DNA from: Neodiprion pinetum
Lineage: Eukaryota; Arthropoda; Insecta; Hymenoptera; Diprionidae
Assembly: GCF_021155775.2 (NCBI RefSeq)
Contig: NC_060232.1
Location: 11,816,251 to 11,880,250, forward strand
Length of the DNA: 64,000 nucleotides
Direction: 5' to 3'
Under the pieces are notes generated by a model that was not told where the DNA came from, made no database searches, and saw only the letters and a program-made list of their open reading frames with translations. Position 1 is the first letter of the stretch; each line of letters starts with the position of its first letter. Position numbers and translations under genes: made by a program. Shown here one piece after another: positions 36,142 through 48,748 of the stretch.

Positions 36142-38409
36142 AAAAAACGTTATATTCTACATGCTACACGGAAGGTGTTATTTTCAAGACGCATATACTT
36201 ACTCTTGAATGATTTGAATGATGCAAGTAACAAAATTCCAGATCAAATTTGTGGATTACGCAACATCGAGAAAAATGGACGCATCGTTTAATATATGTAT
36301 AGTTCTACAAATTCGGAAGCGAAAAAAGCGTCAAAATTTCTGTACTTCAATTTTGTTACTCTGCGATATTTTGATCCATCGATCATAATTTGTCATTGCA
36401 GAAAAATCGGGTTCAAAGTCCGTCGTTAAACCTTCGATTCGAACCTTCTAAAAACTCCCCCTGATTTCGGAAGAGTAAAACTAAAAAAAAAGTAACTTCA
36501 ATATTAACTTCCTTTATGTTCTAATGAAAAAATTTGTTGATTTTTATCGATCCGGTACTTTGGCGATAAATTTTGTGTGGATTATTGTCAAAAACATTAA
36601 ATTTCAGCAATAGTTTTATCACAAAAACTTATTAAATAATCGTTGTTCTTTTCGATTCGATAATCTTCGAGAACGCTGAGTAGTCTGGTGGTTTTTAACG
36701 TGATTCGTGAAACTCCCTAGCGGTATAATGACTTTAATTTAAGTTGGCAATACTGGCCACCTGATGGAACACACGCGTACCACATAATTAAAAAGCCCTT
36801 CTTCCGACTCGTCGTATAGAGTCATTGTTTAATGAAATAGGAAGAATAGCAATTCGTGCGATAATCAAACTCTGAATGTACTTCGGCAGACCTTCACGGT
36901 TATTCGGGTTTCGCAGCGGAAATTTATCGCCACTAGAGAACATAACACGAGGCTAACCATGAGGCGTTTTTTATTTCCGTGAATTTTAAGGTTACCTATA
37001 TATTATATCGTACAGCGTTACAAATATGGTGATCCTGAAGAAAAAAAAAAAAAAAAAAAAGCTAAAAGGAAAAAAAGAACCGTTCGTTCGACACCGATTA
37101 TCCTTGGGAGATTTTTTTTAAATACTTGGCAGAAACGACAGCCTAACCGATTCTGCAATAATTTGCGCACTATTTTAATAACCTCGTAACACAATACACG
37201 CGCTACCTACTCGCCAAAAGAATTCTGCCTTATGCTGACAAAACCGGAAGTATTCCAGATGATGACGCCCCTCCGGGGTCAAGTGAAATTGCCTTTCAAA
37301 ATATAGGCTAAGGTCACTTAGTCCCGAGTGCTTCTTCTGGGTAGAAAAAAAAAAAAAAAACCAAAAAAACAACGAGTTTAAATACTAATTAAATTGTCTC
37401 ATGATGCGTAGCGATGCGATGTAATCGACGGTATATTATGATTGATACCCTAACTGACGGGTATGCGGATATGAGTAGAAGCCAATTGAGCCTCCAAAGT
37501 GGAGTAACGTAACGTTAAGACAAAATATCGCTTCTCACGGTTACATCAAAGTCTCAAGTGTAGTTATTTTTGCAAGCTTCCATAAACAACTAGCAAGTGT
37601 TCATTTTTTACGCATCATATGTTTTATGTATCAGCAGACGTAATTGACAGCTATAGGTCGGAACAGTAGCCATTTCAAAACACTTTATGGGCATGCTTAC
37701 GGATCTCAGTAAGGATCATTCGCAAAGAATGACTTGATCCTTTTTTAATCCACATTACACGCGTATGCCGTTTCTTTGGGATTTATCAATTGCATTGAGC
37801 ATAAATTGAGATAAATAATTGTTGAAAGAATATTTCCTACAATAATAATCAGTGTGTTATAATTCGGGGTAAAGTTTTCGACAATTGTTTATATTTTTCG
37901 GGGAAAACCGGCAGAATGTTGCTCATTAACGAGCAAATTAATGTTTGCCGCATCGTAAATTCACGATCATTTTTTATTTTTTTTTTTTTTTTACGCGTAG
38001 TTAGGTTGAATTTAAATGAATCTGAAAGTAGGATGGTAATACTGACGGTAGAACGGTGGCAATTTATTTGTTATAATTTGATAGCGTCGCGCCATATTGA
38101 CCCGAGTACTTTGTAGAAATTATTCCCGTACGATCGAGCCTGGTTAGAAAAAAACCAGCCTTGATAGATGGTACACGAACATCGGTGGTTCTCCCACACA
38201 TCACTGATGCAGGGACAGAAATACGTCGAAGCACAAGGTCAGCGATGTCGCGAATGTATTTCGAGGCACGACGGAATGTATTTATTCGTGAATAAATCGG
38301 CGGAATGAACTAAATTTGAAATCGATATTACAAATACGAGACGTTCGGACATGGTCCGGCGCCACGTGAGACTCTTTAGTCACGGTCCGTTAAAAATCCT
38401 CTTTTTCTA
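36142..38409. other. AT-rich non-coding stretch with A-runs
   Basis: No gene is supported. It contains an A20 run (37041-37060) and an A16 run near 37346, and AT-rich sequence otherwise. Confidence 0.45.
37041..37060. repeat. poly(A) run, A20
   Basis: Uninterrupted A20 followed by an A/G-rich tail. No associated retroposon was identified. Confidence 0.9.
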
Positions 38410-39448
38410 GTCCAATCAAAACAGATCCGAATTAAAAACATTCGGGATACGGCTGGTTTTTGAGTATAGGGCTGTTTACGAACCTCAGGAACTCAAATCT
38501 CAAGTAATTTTACAGCTGCATAGCCGACGTTTGGAGAAAGCAGAAACATTTCAGGTTTTATGCAATGAGAGAAATTTTTAGTTCCGGTTACCGCTCAGTC
38601 CTTAATTGTTTTCATTTTTTACCACAATCGAAAAATATAGTTCTAGGTACAAAATGAAAATTAGTTTTTTAGCTGTTACCGGAAAGTCTGGTATCCGTTA
38701 CTATTCTTTCTCATTACGATCACTGTTACTATATTTTCTTGTAACTGTTGCGAAAATTTGATGCTTGTGCAACAATACATTGACGTTAAAGCCTTATTTT
38801 ACTAAAAAAGTAGACCGAACAAACTGATTTTGCGTTGCAATTACCAAAAAAGGATCGACAATAGTGCAAAATCGTTTCGTGTACCTCGTTTTTCGTGATT
38901 CCAGCAATATTCAAACAGTTTTTATAACGATATCTGTTTTACTGAATTTTTCTAATTACTGTGACAAATGAAATTTTTCTCAGTGTACGGTTTCCTCGAA
39001 CACTGATATCGATAGATAAAAAATGACTTGACCATCGTGTAGACTGGAAAATTCTACATCGAATTATGCCCTCGCATGTCGGAAACGAAGTCGGATTAAC
39101 GAATTAAGACAAAAGAAATTATTTTACCTAAAAATTCCACAAATGCCGTGGATAACTGAAATTTATTTTTTCTTAACTTGTGAATCCGACTTCGTTTCAG
39201 ACATGCGAGGGTATAATTCGACGTAGAATTTTTCGCTCTGCACAATGGTCAAGTCATTTTTCATCTATCGATAGTAGTTTCTGAGGAAAACTTAAATAAT
39301 GTGAAATTTGCTGATTTCTCGAAACGCCGACTATAAAGCTCAAAAGTGACTCCAAATTTGAGTTCCTGATATTCGAAAATCCCTATTATATACACAGCAA
39401 TGCAACCATATCACGAATATTTATGTTTCAGATCTATTTTGACTAAAT
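38410..39448. mobile_element. mariner-type fold-back MITE, copy 2, interrupted (1039 bp)
   Basis: This is the same family as 5089-5697. The left end is GTCCAATCAAAAC after TA (38408-38409), and the right end is ATTTTGACTAAAT before TA (39449-39450). Shared blocks in order are CTCAGGAACTCAAAT, AGCTGCATAGCC, TATCGATAGAT, CATCGTGTAGA, GAAAATTCTACATCGAATTA, GTCGGATTAAC, and the mirrored right arm. The left arm is split by a 425-base insertion at 38561-38985. With that removed the length is about 614, close to the 609 of copy 1. Right-arm changes show it is older or more diverged at its tips. Confidence 0.8.
38561..38985. mobile_element. transposon inserted in the fold-back MITE
   Basis: The insertion is flanked by TA on both sides (38559-38560 and 38986-38987). 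Its ends are ATGAGAGAAATTT and AAATTTTTCTCAGTG, a short inverted repeat. It aligns with 14522-14959 over most of its length. The arms of the host MITE resume immediately after it (TTTCCTCGAACACTGATATC), which fixes the right boundary. It is non-autonomous. Confidence 0.7.
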
Positions 39449-39774
39449 TATCTCATCGTCAGCTCTCGGCTACGGAAAGAAAAATTACGATTTCCAAAAC
39501 AAAAAAGAAAAAAATAAATAAAATAAAATCAAACCAACCAACATTTGTAACATCTATAACAAACGAAATGCGCGATGAGATTTCGCGAGCTTTCACTCTG
39601 ATTTTTAAGTAGCTATAATATATACTTACCGAATAGAATCTCGCATTCGAAATCAGACGTCACACTCCATTCACCCCATTAATTACCGTACATATCACAC
39701 ATATTATACGACAGCAATATTACTATTCCTTTTCGACAGGTTGCTTTTTGATTTCCATTTATTTTTTCTCTTTG

Positions 39775-39796
39775 TTTTTTTTTTTTTTTTTTTTTT
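39775..39796. repeat. poly(T) run, T22
   Basis: Uninterrupted T22, the longest homopolymer in the window. Confidence 0.9.
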
Positions 39797-40080
39797 CATT
39801 TTGTTCCTTCATTATTATTCACCGTCCGCTATTCATCCGCGGCGAGTAAATTCGATGCTATCTGTATAATGAATGAAAATTTACGCGGCGGTAAATCGCG
39901 CGTAACAGTGTGTAAGTCGCAAAATGGGTTACGCGTAGATCGTTTATTGCGTGGCGTGCCTTTCAAATAGTAAATGTAAGAAAGGATTTTTTAAAGTCCG
40001 TGAGAGTGTAACAAGTTTGCTCGCGGTCGTTGCTGCCACGGCTAATTTCTCAAAGTTTTTTTTCATTCGTTTCTCTGATG

Positions 40081-40109
40081 AATTGCTTCGGTAATGGGCC
40101 GAAGCAATT
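40081..40109. other. strong hairpin, 11 bp perfect stem
   Basis: AATTGCTTCGG pairs with CCGAAGCAATT across the seven-base loop TAATGGG, and the flanks GATG and CGTC extend the stem imperfectly. It is too short for a typical animal microRNA precursor. Confidence 0.6.
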
Positions 40110-41507
40110 TCGTCCATGTTTACGACGAGCCCCTCGAGCGTTATTAACGAATTCGGATATTTGACAGCTGCAGTTTGACCCCGTTCGCCAATTTCGCCCC
40201 GTGCGCACCGCTGATACACGCCGGTGATTATATTTGCAAACATGTTATTATATGCCTCGTGATTTTTAAATTACACCCTAGGGTAGGATACCTATAGAAT
40301 TGCGCCGATGGTGCGTGCGTGAAAATCTCTGCAGATTACCGAACCTTGGCAACATTCTGTTTCGTACATATATACATATGATATTCTGTATAAACATACA
40401 CTTTTGTACATACAACTGCGTGGTTTCGCAAATTTTTTGCTTATATACACACGGTGCCGCAGTCTCCGAATCTACCGATATCGGAGGACCGAGTGGAAGC
40501 CATTTTTTAATCTCGGTATCGGGTTACAATCCAATTCTCTCTTTTTTTTTTTTGCCCGTGTGGTTCGATGCATGAATGTAACCAGGTCAGAGACCTTTGA
40601 GCGTTGCCCAATATCCGATACAACGATCGTGCCCGAGGCGTTGGAGGTCTGTATTTGCGACGCGAAATGAAATTTACGGGTATTCGCCGCATGGTCGCCA
40701 CGCAGGTGAAAACCTACGCAAGCTGACAATCGGATAGAGTCGAAAAATTTTGTGTTAGATCTGGAAATACACACCTTTATTTTCTGGAATGCTTTTTTTA
40801 CATTTATGTGAATTTCAAGAGGTTTTTCTAAATAACAGTACCCGTATGATTTGTATGACGTTACTTGTCTACATTAACGTTGTAAATTTTGTCCGGCGAT
40901 GTTTTTTCGTAACATTTAAAACAAATATTTAATGCAATGAAAATCATTGTTTCGCTTGTACATTACTGTATTTGTGAGAATGAACTGAGCATTTTCCGAC
41001 TTCAAATAACTTTGACGAGTTCGGATTGCAAAAAATGGATATGTTTATGCATTCTTACGATTGACTGAATTTCAGATAATTCTAAACTTACGAACCGTAA
41101 TTTTTTTTTCTAAAAATACATCGTAGCAATAACGTTTCGATCTTCAATCTAATCTGTTTCTTCGATTAAGCCTTCCTAGGTCAAGTCCCTGAGGTATAAA
41201 ACTATCGGAAAACTTGTGCACTTACACCGTATATATACAAAAATAAAAGGATTCCTGGATTCAAGAAAGTTTATCACAATGAAATCAATATTCATTAATG
41301 TGTCTAAGTGATAGCTTTTCAGCAGTAAAAGAAAACAACATGTTTCACAATTGAAAGACTGTGCAACTATTGACCGTAACAGAAATCATTGTGAAATAAA
41401 TACGTGAATATAATAATGATTACTTCGCAATTTGACAAACTCTAAAGTGATATGGCTGTAATCAAAAATTCAGTCTGAAATGCGAATTTATTTACTAGCT
41501 TTTTTAA

Positions 41508-41770
41508 CCCTTTCAGTTAACATTTTTCCACTCAATATTTTGGCCTGAATTTTGTTACACGGGGATTTTTCAGGCCGCTGATAACGAAACTGAATTAAGA
41601 ATTTGGATTCATTGCCGTATTGGATCCGGCATCTTGGACTTAGAAATGATCAAATTCTGATTTCAGATTGGTGCCAAAATATTGAGTGGAAAAATGTGCG
41701 ACTGAACTGACTAGTCTGTTTTAGAAATTTTTGAAGCGCGACGCTGAGCATTTCACTGTGACTGAAAGGA
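41508..41770. mobile_element. piggyBac-like MITE with TTAA target (263 bp)
   Basis: The left end CCCTTTCAGT follows TTAA (41504-41507), and the right end TGACTGAAAGGA precedes TTAA (41771-41774). A second inner pair, CATTTTTCCACTCAATATTT (41521) and AAATATTGAGTGGAAAAATG (about 41676), extends the left repeat. The interior carries the words TATTGGATCC and CATCTTGGACTTAGAAAT. The first 90 bases match the right end of 58987-59303 in reverse. TTAA duplication and a CCC start are hallmarks of piggyBac relatives. No transposase is present. Confidence 0.7.
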
Positions 41771-41774
41771 TTAA

Positions 41775-44063
41775 ACGAACGAATGGTTTTGTCCTGTAGC
41801 AAACGAATACACGCGTTTAATTGTAAGCTGTAGAATATACAAGTGAAATTGCTCAACCGCGTTTCAACGCCATAAGGCATAGTTACAGGTAATTACTCTC
41901 GATTCTGTAAACACAGCGATAAACGGAATTCAACAACGAAATTGCGAAGCAGCAATTCTAACAGTAACGTGGCACTAAAGCATCGTTAATTTCATTCCTG
42001 ACCACAACATGGCAACTGACACCTTCCGAATTCAATTCCCCGAAATAACCAATACCGTAAAACCGACGTCTGATCACGAAACGAGAAAACAAAGGAGAGA
42101 AAGAAAATTTGACACCACATTTATATTCAACAGTCCGTTACATCATACCAGCAAAACTTTTATCTCTGTAAAATAGGTACCTAATTGTGACCAATAGTGC
42201 TTAACTGTTCGCATATTGGCGACCATTTATCGCCACTTATGTAACAACGACCCCAATTGTTGTGTTTCGACAAGATATTCTCATGATAATGAATTAACAT
42301 CGAAATAGCTGTTCGACCATCCGATCAATGTCAACGTCCGTTGGTACTCGTTGAATATGGGGAAATTAATTGCCAGAACAATGTCGCCAGAGAAGTTTAC
42401 GAGCGAGCTATAAATGCTCGACAGTTTCGAAAAAACAACTAGACGCAACGACGCGTTCGTATGAAGGGAAAATTTTTTACCTCTCGAATCGGTATCGATT
42501 CCAAACTGCAAATAAACTCGTTTTTACACGTAGACGAAACAGCTGGAACTTTTCCTTTGCTGATCTTTGAAAAAAGTTGTTTACTTCGATCTTGTAAATC
42601 TGCGATTAAGCTCAAGTAAAGGCTTACGTTCTATGTAAGCTTTTCTAGAATCCGGAGATGGCGAATGAAATTTCATAACCTTTTGCGATTCTTCAAGTAT
42701 GAGGATAGGCTTGTACGGAATTCTGTAGGCTTTGTCACGATTGGAGTTTTACACTTACGAACGGCTAAACAAGCATCGGTGACACGGCGATGTCATACGA
42801 TACTTCGTCGGCAATTGACGGTATAATGTTTGTTTCATCGTTACGAATGGCTTCTTATTAATGTTATTCTACCGTTACAGGAGCATAAAAAATAGAGAAG
42901 GAGATATTCAGAAATATTCAATTCCTTGGAGAAGCAAATTTTTCTTCACAATCGAACAATGCGCTGAAATGAATAATTTATTTAAATATTTTCCAGGCAT
43001 TGAAGAATTTATCGGTTACTGGTTTATCTAACTTTCATTCTCACTGAATCGAAAAAATACATTTGATTTAAACAATTTCATTTCATTTAAACCAAATGAA
43101 ATATTTACAGTGTGATTCTTTTTTTGTTTCCTTTTTTTTTTTTTGTAATGCACGAATATTGACCAATCACAGTATGCATCATTTCACGCAATCGTAATCA
43201 AATCTCCAGATTACAACGCCAAGTTCGAGAGAATTTAATTTCCCTTAAAATTTTTATTCCTCACTTAAGAAAATGTCTAAGAAACTCTGCGAAATTTTTT
43301 TCCTAAACATTAAAGTAGCGTGGCGTCTTTTTTCGCTTCTTGCCAATGCTCGAATTATAACCAACTTGTAGCAAATTTTTTTCACCATTGTTAACCGTAT
43401 TGCAAAATGATCAACGCGTTGAAATTGAAAGGTTGCAAATCGCGTTACAAAATGTTGGGGTCAATATACTTAGTTCGGCGGCTCATCAAATTCATAATTG
43501 GCTAATAGATCACGTATCCATAATAATTTCAGTTGTTTAAAGATGCGATCAATTTTCCAAATCTCTTTCGATCCTTGCATCTAATTGAGCATTATGGCGC
43601 CTAAATATTATAAAAAAATGTTGAATTGCCGAAAATTGAATTTGCCGAACAAGTTTCGCTTACCATCCGAAGTCCAATTTCTTCCAAAATTTAGCCGCTT
43701 GTCATTCTTACATAATGGTTATTAAAGTGAAAGGAGGAACAACGCGACTTTAACCGTACAATTAGCCAGGCACCCACGTAAATTATACTGTACTCTGTCC
43801 GACAACTCGGATTATTGAAAAGAAAAAAAAAAAAGAAAGAAAGAAAAAAACGCCACCTTTTCGCGTCTGATGCGTCACTTTTGGGAGTCAAGACGTTACT
43901 TGCGAAAATCATCACTTAATTGCGACGTAGATATGGAGCCAATATCTCGTCGCGAAATAACGACCGGTTGTGTAAAGCGATAATAATTACCGAAATAGTC
44001 TGTGATCCTTCTAGACGATGACTATAATTATAGCGGAGAGTGCACAAACTGATTGCACCATGT
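41775..44063. other. AT-rich non-coding stretch
   Basis: No gene, RNA or transposon end is recognised. A small palindrome, TTTCATTTAAACCAAATGAA, lies near 43080-43105. Confidence 0.45.
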
Positions 44064-44544
44064 TAGGGATGGGCGATGTAAAATCGATTTTTTGACCATG
44101 GGTGTTTTTATGGGAACGTAGATATTTCCGATCGATGTTTTTTAAAGTCGATGGAAAATATTGAACTATCGACATCGTCAATTCGGGAGGAAATTAAATT
44201 TCTGTGCCAAACATCTGTCGGTAACTTGTCTATAAAAATTAAATACACATTACTAAGTTCGATGGTAAATCTGTACTTTCCACTAAATTTCTCACTGGTA
44301 ATTAGAACACTCGATTAATTCAACCTTCTATAAATACTCATATTTTACACTTATTTTTAACAACGATGGTAATTTGAAATTTTCGCGCTCGCTTTTCTTT
44401 CCGCGATTGCAGCTGGAAGGTTTAAAATTTTCGCGCTTCTTTTCACCGTCGATATTTCATAATCGATAGTTCGATGGTAAGGAATTGAAAAAAATCGATG
44501 GTACGATGTCGATGTGTTTTTTACTACAACATCGCTCATCCTTA
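44064..44544. mobile_element. hAT-like MITE rich in ATCGAT motifs (481 bp)
   Basis: The left end TAGGGATGGGCGATGT and the right end ACATCGCTCATCCTTA form a 16-base inverted repeat with three mismatches. GGGATGGGC is a frequent hAT terminus. Inside, TCGATG and ACTATCGA words recur in mirrored order (ACTATCGAC near 44165, ATCGATAGT near 44462). The presumed eight-base flanks (CACCATGT and CCGAATAT) match poorly, so the insertion is old or the boundary is off. It has no transposase. Confidence 0.5.
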
Positions 44545-45480
44545 CCGAATATGTTAATGATCGAGGAGGAAAGAGGATGGCCGAATATAATGAAACAAAG
44601 GACCAACGTTGGTCACGACGCGGTCAATTTCATTCGGCATCGCTTCGCGACGTAACGCGTGATGCTATTCTCGTCAAATAGGTTAACTGCTTCATCAATA
44701 ACGCTTAGCCAGCCTACTTGTCGTCGAGCACATCACACCTCCGTTTGAAATCGCGATAGGATGAATACGGCAGCCGCGAAAGAATCGCACGTTTCTTACA
44801 AATTTCGCACTGCCGTTATCGTCCAGCTTTTCTTCAGGTATATTCCCGGCTTCCCGGTTTTCCCGGTGAGTGCCGAACGTGTAAAAGTAGGTACCGCACA
44901 CGATGAAGATCTTTTGGAAACTTGCCCGAAGTATTTTGCTCAAAACAAGCAGCAATTCGTAGCTGTGCGTGGACTTGAATAACAAGACTCTCAGGATATA
45001 ATATTTTTTCCAGCGTAAGAAACATTTACGGATGATATTATTTCACACGTTTCCAAATTTTTTATATAACCTTTCTAAATCTAAAGGGGATCCTTCTTAA
45101 AGCTCAATATCGTTAACCCGATCTCCGTTGTTTTTGGGGATACAACTTTTTTGCACCATTCACGGATCGTCAAACGGCGAAAGAGAGATTCTGTAGTTTA
45201 AAATTTTCCCTGGCCAGTGCTTATTAAAAAATATTAACAATAATTCCAGTTGGAGTTCGGGCAAGAGAAAGAATTTTTACATAAAAGCATCGGAAACTTT
45301 CACGTGAGGCTAAAGCTAGAAGTTAGCAGCCAAGCGTGTTAAACTTTTTGGAAATAAAAAAATACAGTTCAGTTTTATCTTGATAATTCTACAAGTGGAT
45401 TTGTGGTTCAAGGTAATTCATAAAATTTTGATTTTCGAATTTCGTTACCTTGTTCGAACGAACAACGTTTGCCTGCTAGA

Positions 45481-45537
45481 TTCAGCCTCGTAACTTTCCC
45501 CTGATCACAGTTGTTACTTGAGTCGTACGAGGCTGAA
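45481..45537. other. stem-loop with 12 bp perfect stem
   Basis: TTCAGCCTCGTA at 45481 pairs with TACGAGGCTGAA at 45526, leaving a 33-base loop in which AAC/GTT can extend the stem. Confidence 0.5.
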
Positions 45538-48523
45538 ATTTTATAATTTTTAAATCCTCTGTTGATCTATATTTCTAGCGTAACGTGATCACTCTGCGTT
45601 CTATTCGCAAAGTTATCGTTTTCAATAACGAGGAAAATCATCTGCAGCGATTCATACGACAATTTGAATTAACCGCTAGGTATGGAGGGTGAATAATTTC
45701 AAAATTACTATTCATTGTCTATGAAACTATAATGATTTTCGGAAAAACTATCGCATCAAGATTCGAGTTCTTTCTTTCCTACTAATTTTTGCGACATCGC
45801 TATTATTTCAAAACACTATTCCATACTTTTGTTTCATTTTTCGAATACTCTCAATCCGCTTACTTTTTATGTATCACGACTAGAAAATGCAATTTTAGTA
45901 CAGTAAAAGTGAAAAATTACCGTAAGGATCGTATCGTGTTTTATATTTTAAGGCCCCGCGGTTTCCATTTCAATTCGTATTCTCCTTTAAAATAGATCTA
46001 TTCGAAAATATTCAACAGTTTAGATGACGCTGGAACATCTGGTACAAATCGCCTATCCGTGGAACTTCCATACATTTTACTCGCAAAATTGATCAGTGTA
46101 TCGACATTTAACGAAACGTGAAACACCTCATTTAAGGTGCACCTGACCTTAATCCAGCCGTCTGAAAAATAAACACTTGTTTCCTAGTTTGAGATCACAG
46201 CATGTACACGGATGTGTACGACACTTATACAATAAACGATTGTTTCATATCGCGTCATGCCGATCTGTACAAAGTTGGCCAAGGCCAAGTCTTATAAAAG
46301 ATCGCCCATTATCTTATATCGTATGTATATGATCACTTGCCCGATGGCTAAGTCGCGGATTGAGTCTCTGATCTTTGTTTTCGACGAATTAATCTCATGC
46401 ACAAATTAAGCTCATGTAATATATGATCGTGTGTAACAATAGACTACATTCTACACAATCCATAAACAATTCTATCGTTATTCGTCGTTGGTGTAAATGA
46501 TTTTTATCCTCGAATTATCGTTAAATATAAGCTTATAAATAGCTAGACGAAAGGCGATTCAAAAATAGGAGCTACGATTTTCAGAATACGTAATTCAATC
46601 AATCAACTATGATTAATTTAATAATAACTTGTGACAGCTTGCGTTGACTTGTGGTCGAAATAATTTCCTTACAGTTTCGTCGCGTCATCAAAGTTTTAAC
46701 TACACCAATTTTGAGATTATTGAAAGTTTTTTAGGTGCGAATAATACCTTCGAAACTATCATTTTTTCCCCTTTATCTAATCGTTTCGGGGATACGAATA
46801 TTAGATCCTTTCCACAGTTTCAATTTTTTAAATTCTTCCAAACATTCTCGAAACATAGATTTTTATAGTTTCAAAATTCATTCCGAGATCGATTTTAAAA
46901 TGATCAGAACAATTAATGAAGGGTTTGAAAATTTTGAAACAAGGTGTATTATTATGAAAAGGCTTGAATAATCGTAACTGTTTACAACTTTTATGCAAAT
47001 TGAATGAAATGAAACGAAAAATTTAAGGGTTTCAGAAACGAACACCCATCACCTGAAAAAGTATCAACGAAATAAAAAATGGTGAGATCAAAATTTACGA
47101 ATTCAACTGGCATAAAATATATCCAACAGGTTTTAGTAAACCGACTATCTTTGTACCTAGGTAAAAAAACTGGCCAAATTATAAACGAAAAATTTGACGG
47201 CACTTGAACGATTCTCTCTAAATAAATAATCATAAACATTTGAATGTGATATTTCACGAAAAGATTATTAATTTGCTGTCAAAATTTTTTAAACTACAGG
47301 ATGAACATCGTCTTCGTCGTTACACGAGGACCGATAAAAATTGTTCACGGACTTGCATATATAATACGAAGGTGAATATTATTTCATACACTTGGGTAAT
47401 TGTTACTGCGTTTGTCGTTGCATAAAGAAAGAATAATAACCTCTGTGTTATTCGGTGAACATAATGGCGTAAAATTGACTAAATAAAACAGTAAGTGTTT
47501 GGTATTTACCGACTCAACAAGCGCCATTTGATCAATTAACCGCTTGTTTAATTGCTGTAAATAACGGAAATTGTACGGTCCAATCAGTGCTTGACACGCG
47601 CATATGTTGATTCGTACGTGTATTGTACAAAATGATAATAGCTCAGGGTTGAGTTTCGGGTCGACCGGCCATTAGACCCGCAGAGATCGTTGACCTCGTC
47701 ACGTTAGTTTCACGTGTGAAAATTTATTGCAACAAACACATTAATCACCCGGTGTATTTTGGCCCACACCAAGCAGCGTTTCTCCATACAGTTATAAAAG
47801 GCACGTGCAAATACCACGCGTTTGTACGACTTATTGCACATACGTTCGCTGTTTTTAAACTCGGCCGCGTTCGCTGAAAACAACTGTATTACCGTTTTTA
47901 CTCTCTAAATTTTATCTTGTCTCATTTTCTGTTATCCACGGAGGAGACAAACACGGGCTTCGTTAAACCAGCAACAAAAATCAGCGATCGCTGATCGAAC
48001 TTTGGTGAAAGTTTTTTATCTGATTTTAAATTCAAACATTCCACTTGCCTCGAACGGTTGTTCGGCAGTTCCTCCGATACGGTAGATCAATAATTAGCTA
48101 ATTATCTGAAGAATGGCAATTAAAAACTGATGGATCATAGCTATATAATTACACTCTAAATTTTGCAGTTACGTATCTAATTCCTTTAGTCTTTTAATTT
48201 TTGGGACGATTATTCGAAATCGGTTCCGTCTCTTAATAGTGTAGAAGAGTCCAATCGACTTACTGCATTCACCTTTATTTCTCATGCAGATATCCTCGTA
48301 CTAAAATATATACTGCTACGTGTTACGACGGTGCGTGAAGACTATAATATTATATATAATAAGGATTCTGAAAAGGATCGATCGTAATAAACGCTAACGA
48401 TCTTTTGAACGGAGACTTCCGTGAAATTTTGAAAATCGTTACTAGAAGTCGAATAAAAAAAAATCCTTTAACGAAGTTTTAGATTATGGTAGTATAGACC
48501 TTGAAACGATGTTTCAATCTCCT

Positions 48524-48609
48524 GCGATGAAAGTGTATGCGAAAGTAATTTTTCGCAGTGGCGGGTACAATCTTCTTCAAAAGGTTCCTTGCGCATACAT
48601 TTTCATCGT
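48524..48609. other. imperfect long hairpin
   Basis: GCGATGAAAGTGTATGCG pairs with CGCATACATTTTCATCGT with two mismatches across a loop of about 50 bases that holds a second small stem. The size is within the range of a microRNA precursor, but the stem is short and no known seed is recognised. Confidence 0.4.
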
Positions 48610-48748
48610 AAAGGGTTCAAATTTTTTTTCAATGCATATAATACCATAACCCAAAAATTGCTGGAAGGATTTTTCTTAGCGACTTTTTTTTAATCGTATA
48701 AAAATTGGAAAACCGATTTTTTTCCATTTCATCCAAGTATCCCCTTAA

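Larger units (their letters stand above)
39449..41503. other. non-coding stretch, one protein-like small frame
   Basis: No gene is established. The minus frame at 39944-40243 (99 codons) has a balanced composition and a GC-richer first half, and is the most protein-like frame in the window, but it has no recognisable domain. A stable hairpin at 40081-40109 lies inside it. There is a T22 run at 39775-39796. Confidence 0.35.
44545..48744. other. AT-rich non-coding stretch with hairpins
   Basis: No gene is supported. A perfect 12 bp stem, TTCAGCCTCGTA/TACGAGGCTGAA, lies at 45481-45537. A longer imperfect stem, GCGATGAAAGTGTATGCG against its counterpart, lies at 48524-48609. TATAAAAG at 47793 has no initiator at the expected distance. 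Confidence 0.4.

Noticed and set aside
36430..36455. GATTCGAACC, the complement of a tRNA B box
   Set aside because: No A box, anticodon stem or acceptor stem can be built around it on the minus strand.
47793..47800. TATAAAAG as a promoter
   Set aside because: No initiator at about 30 bases downstream and no open frame.
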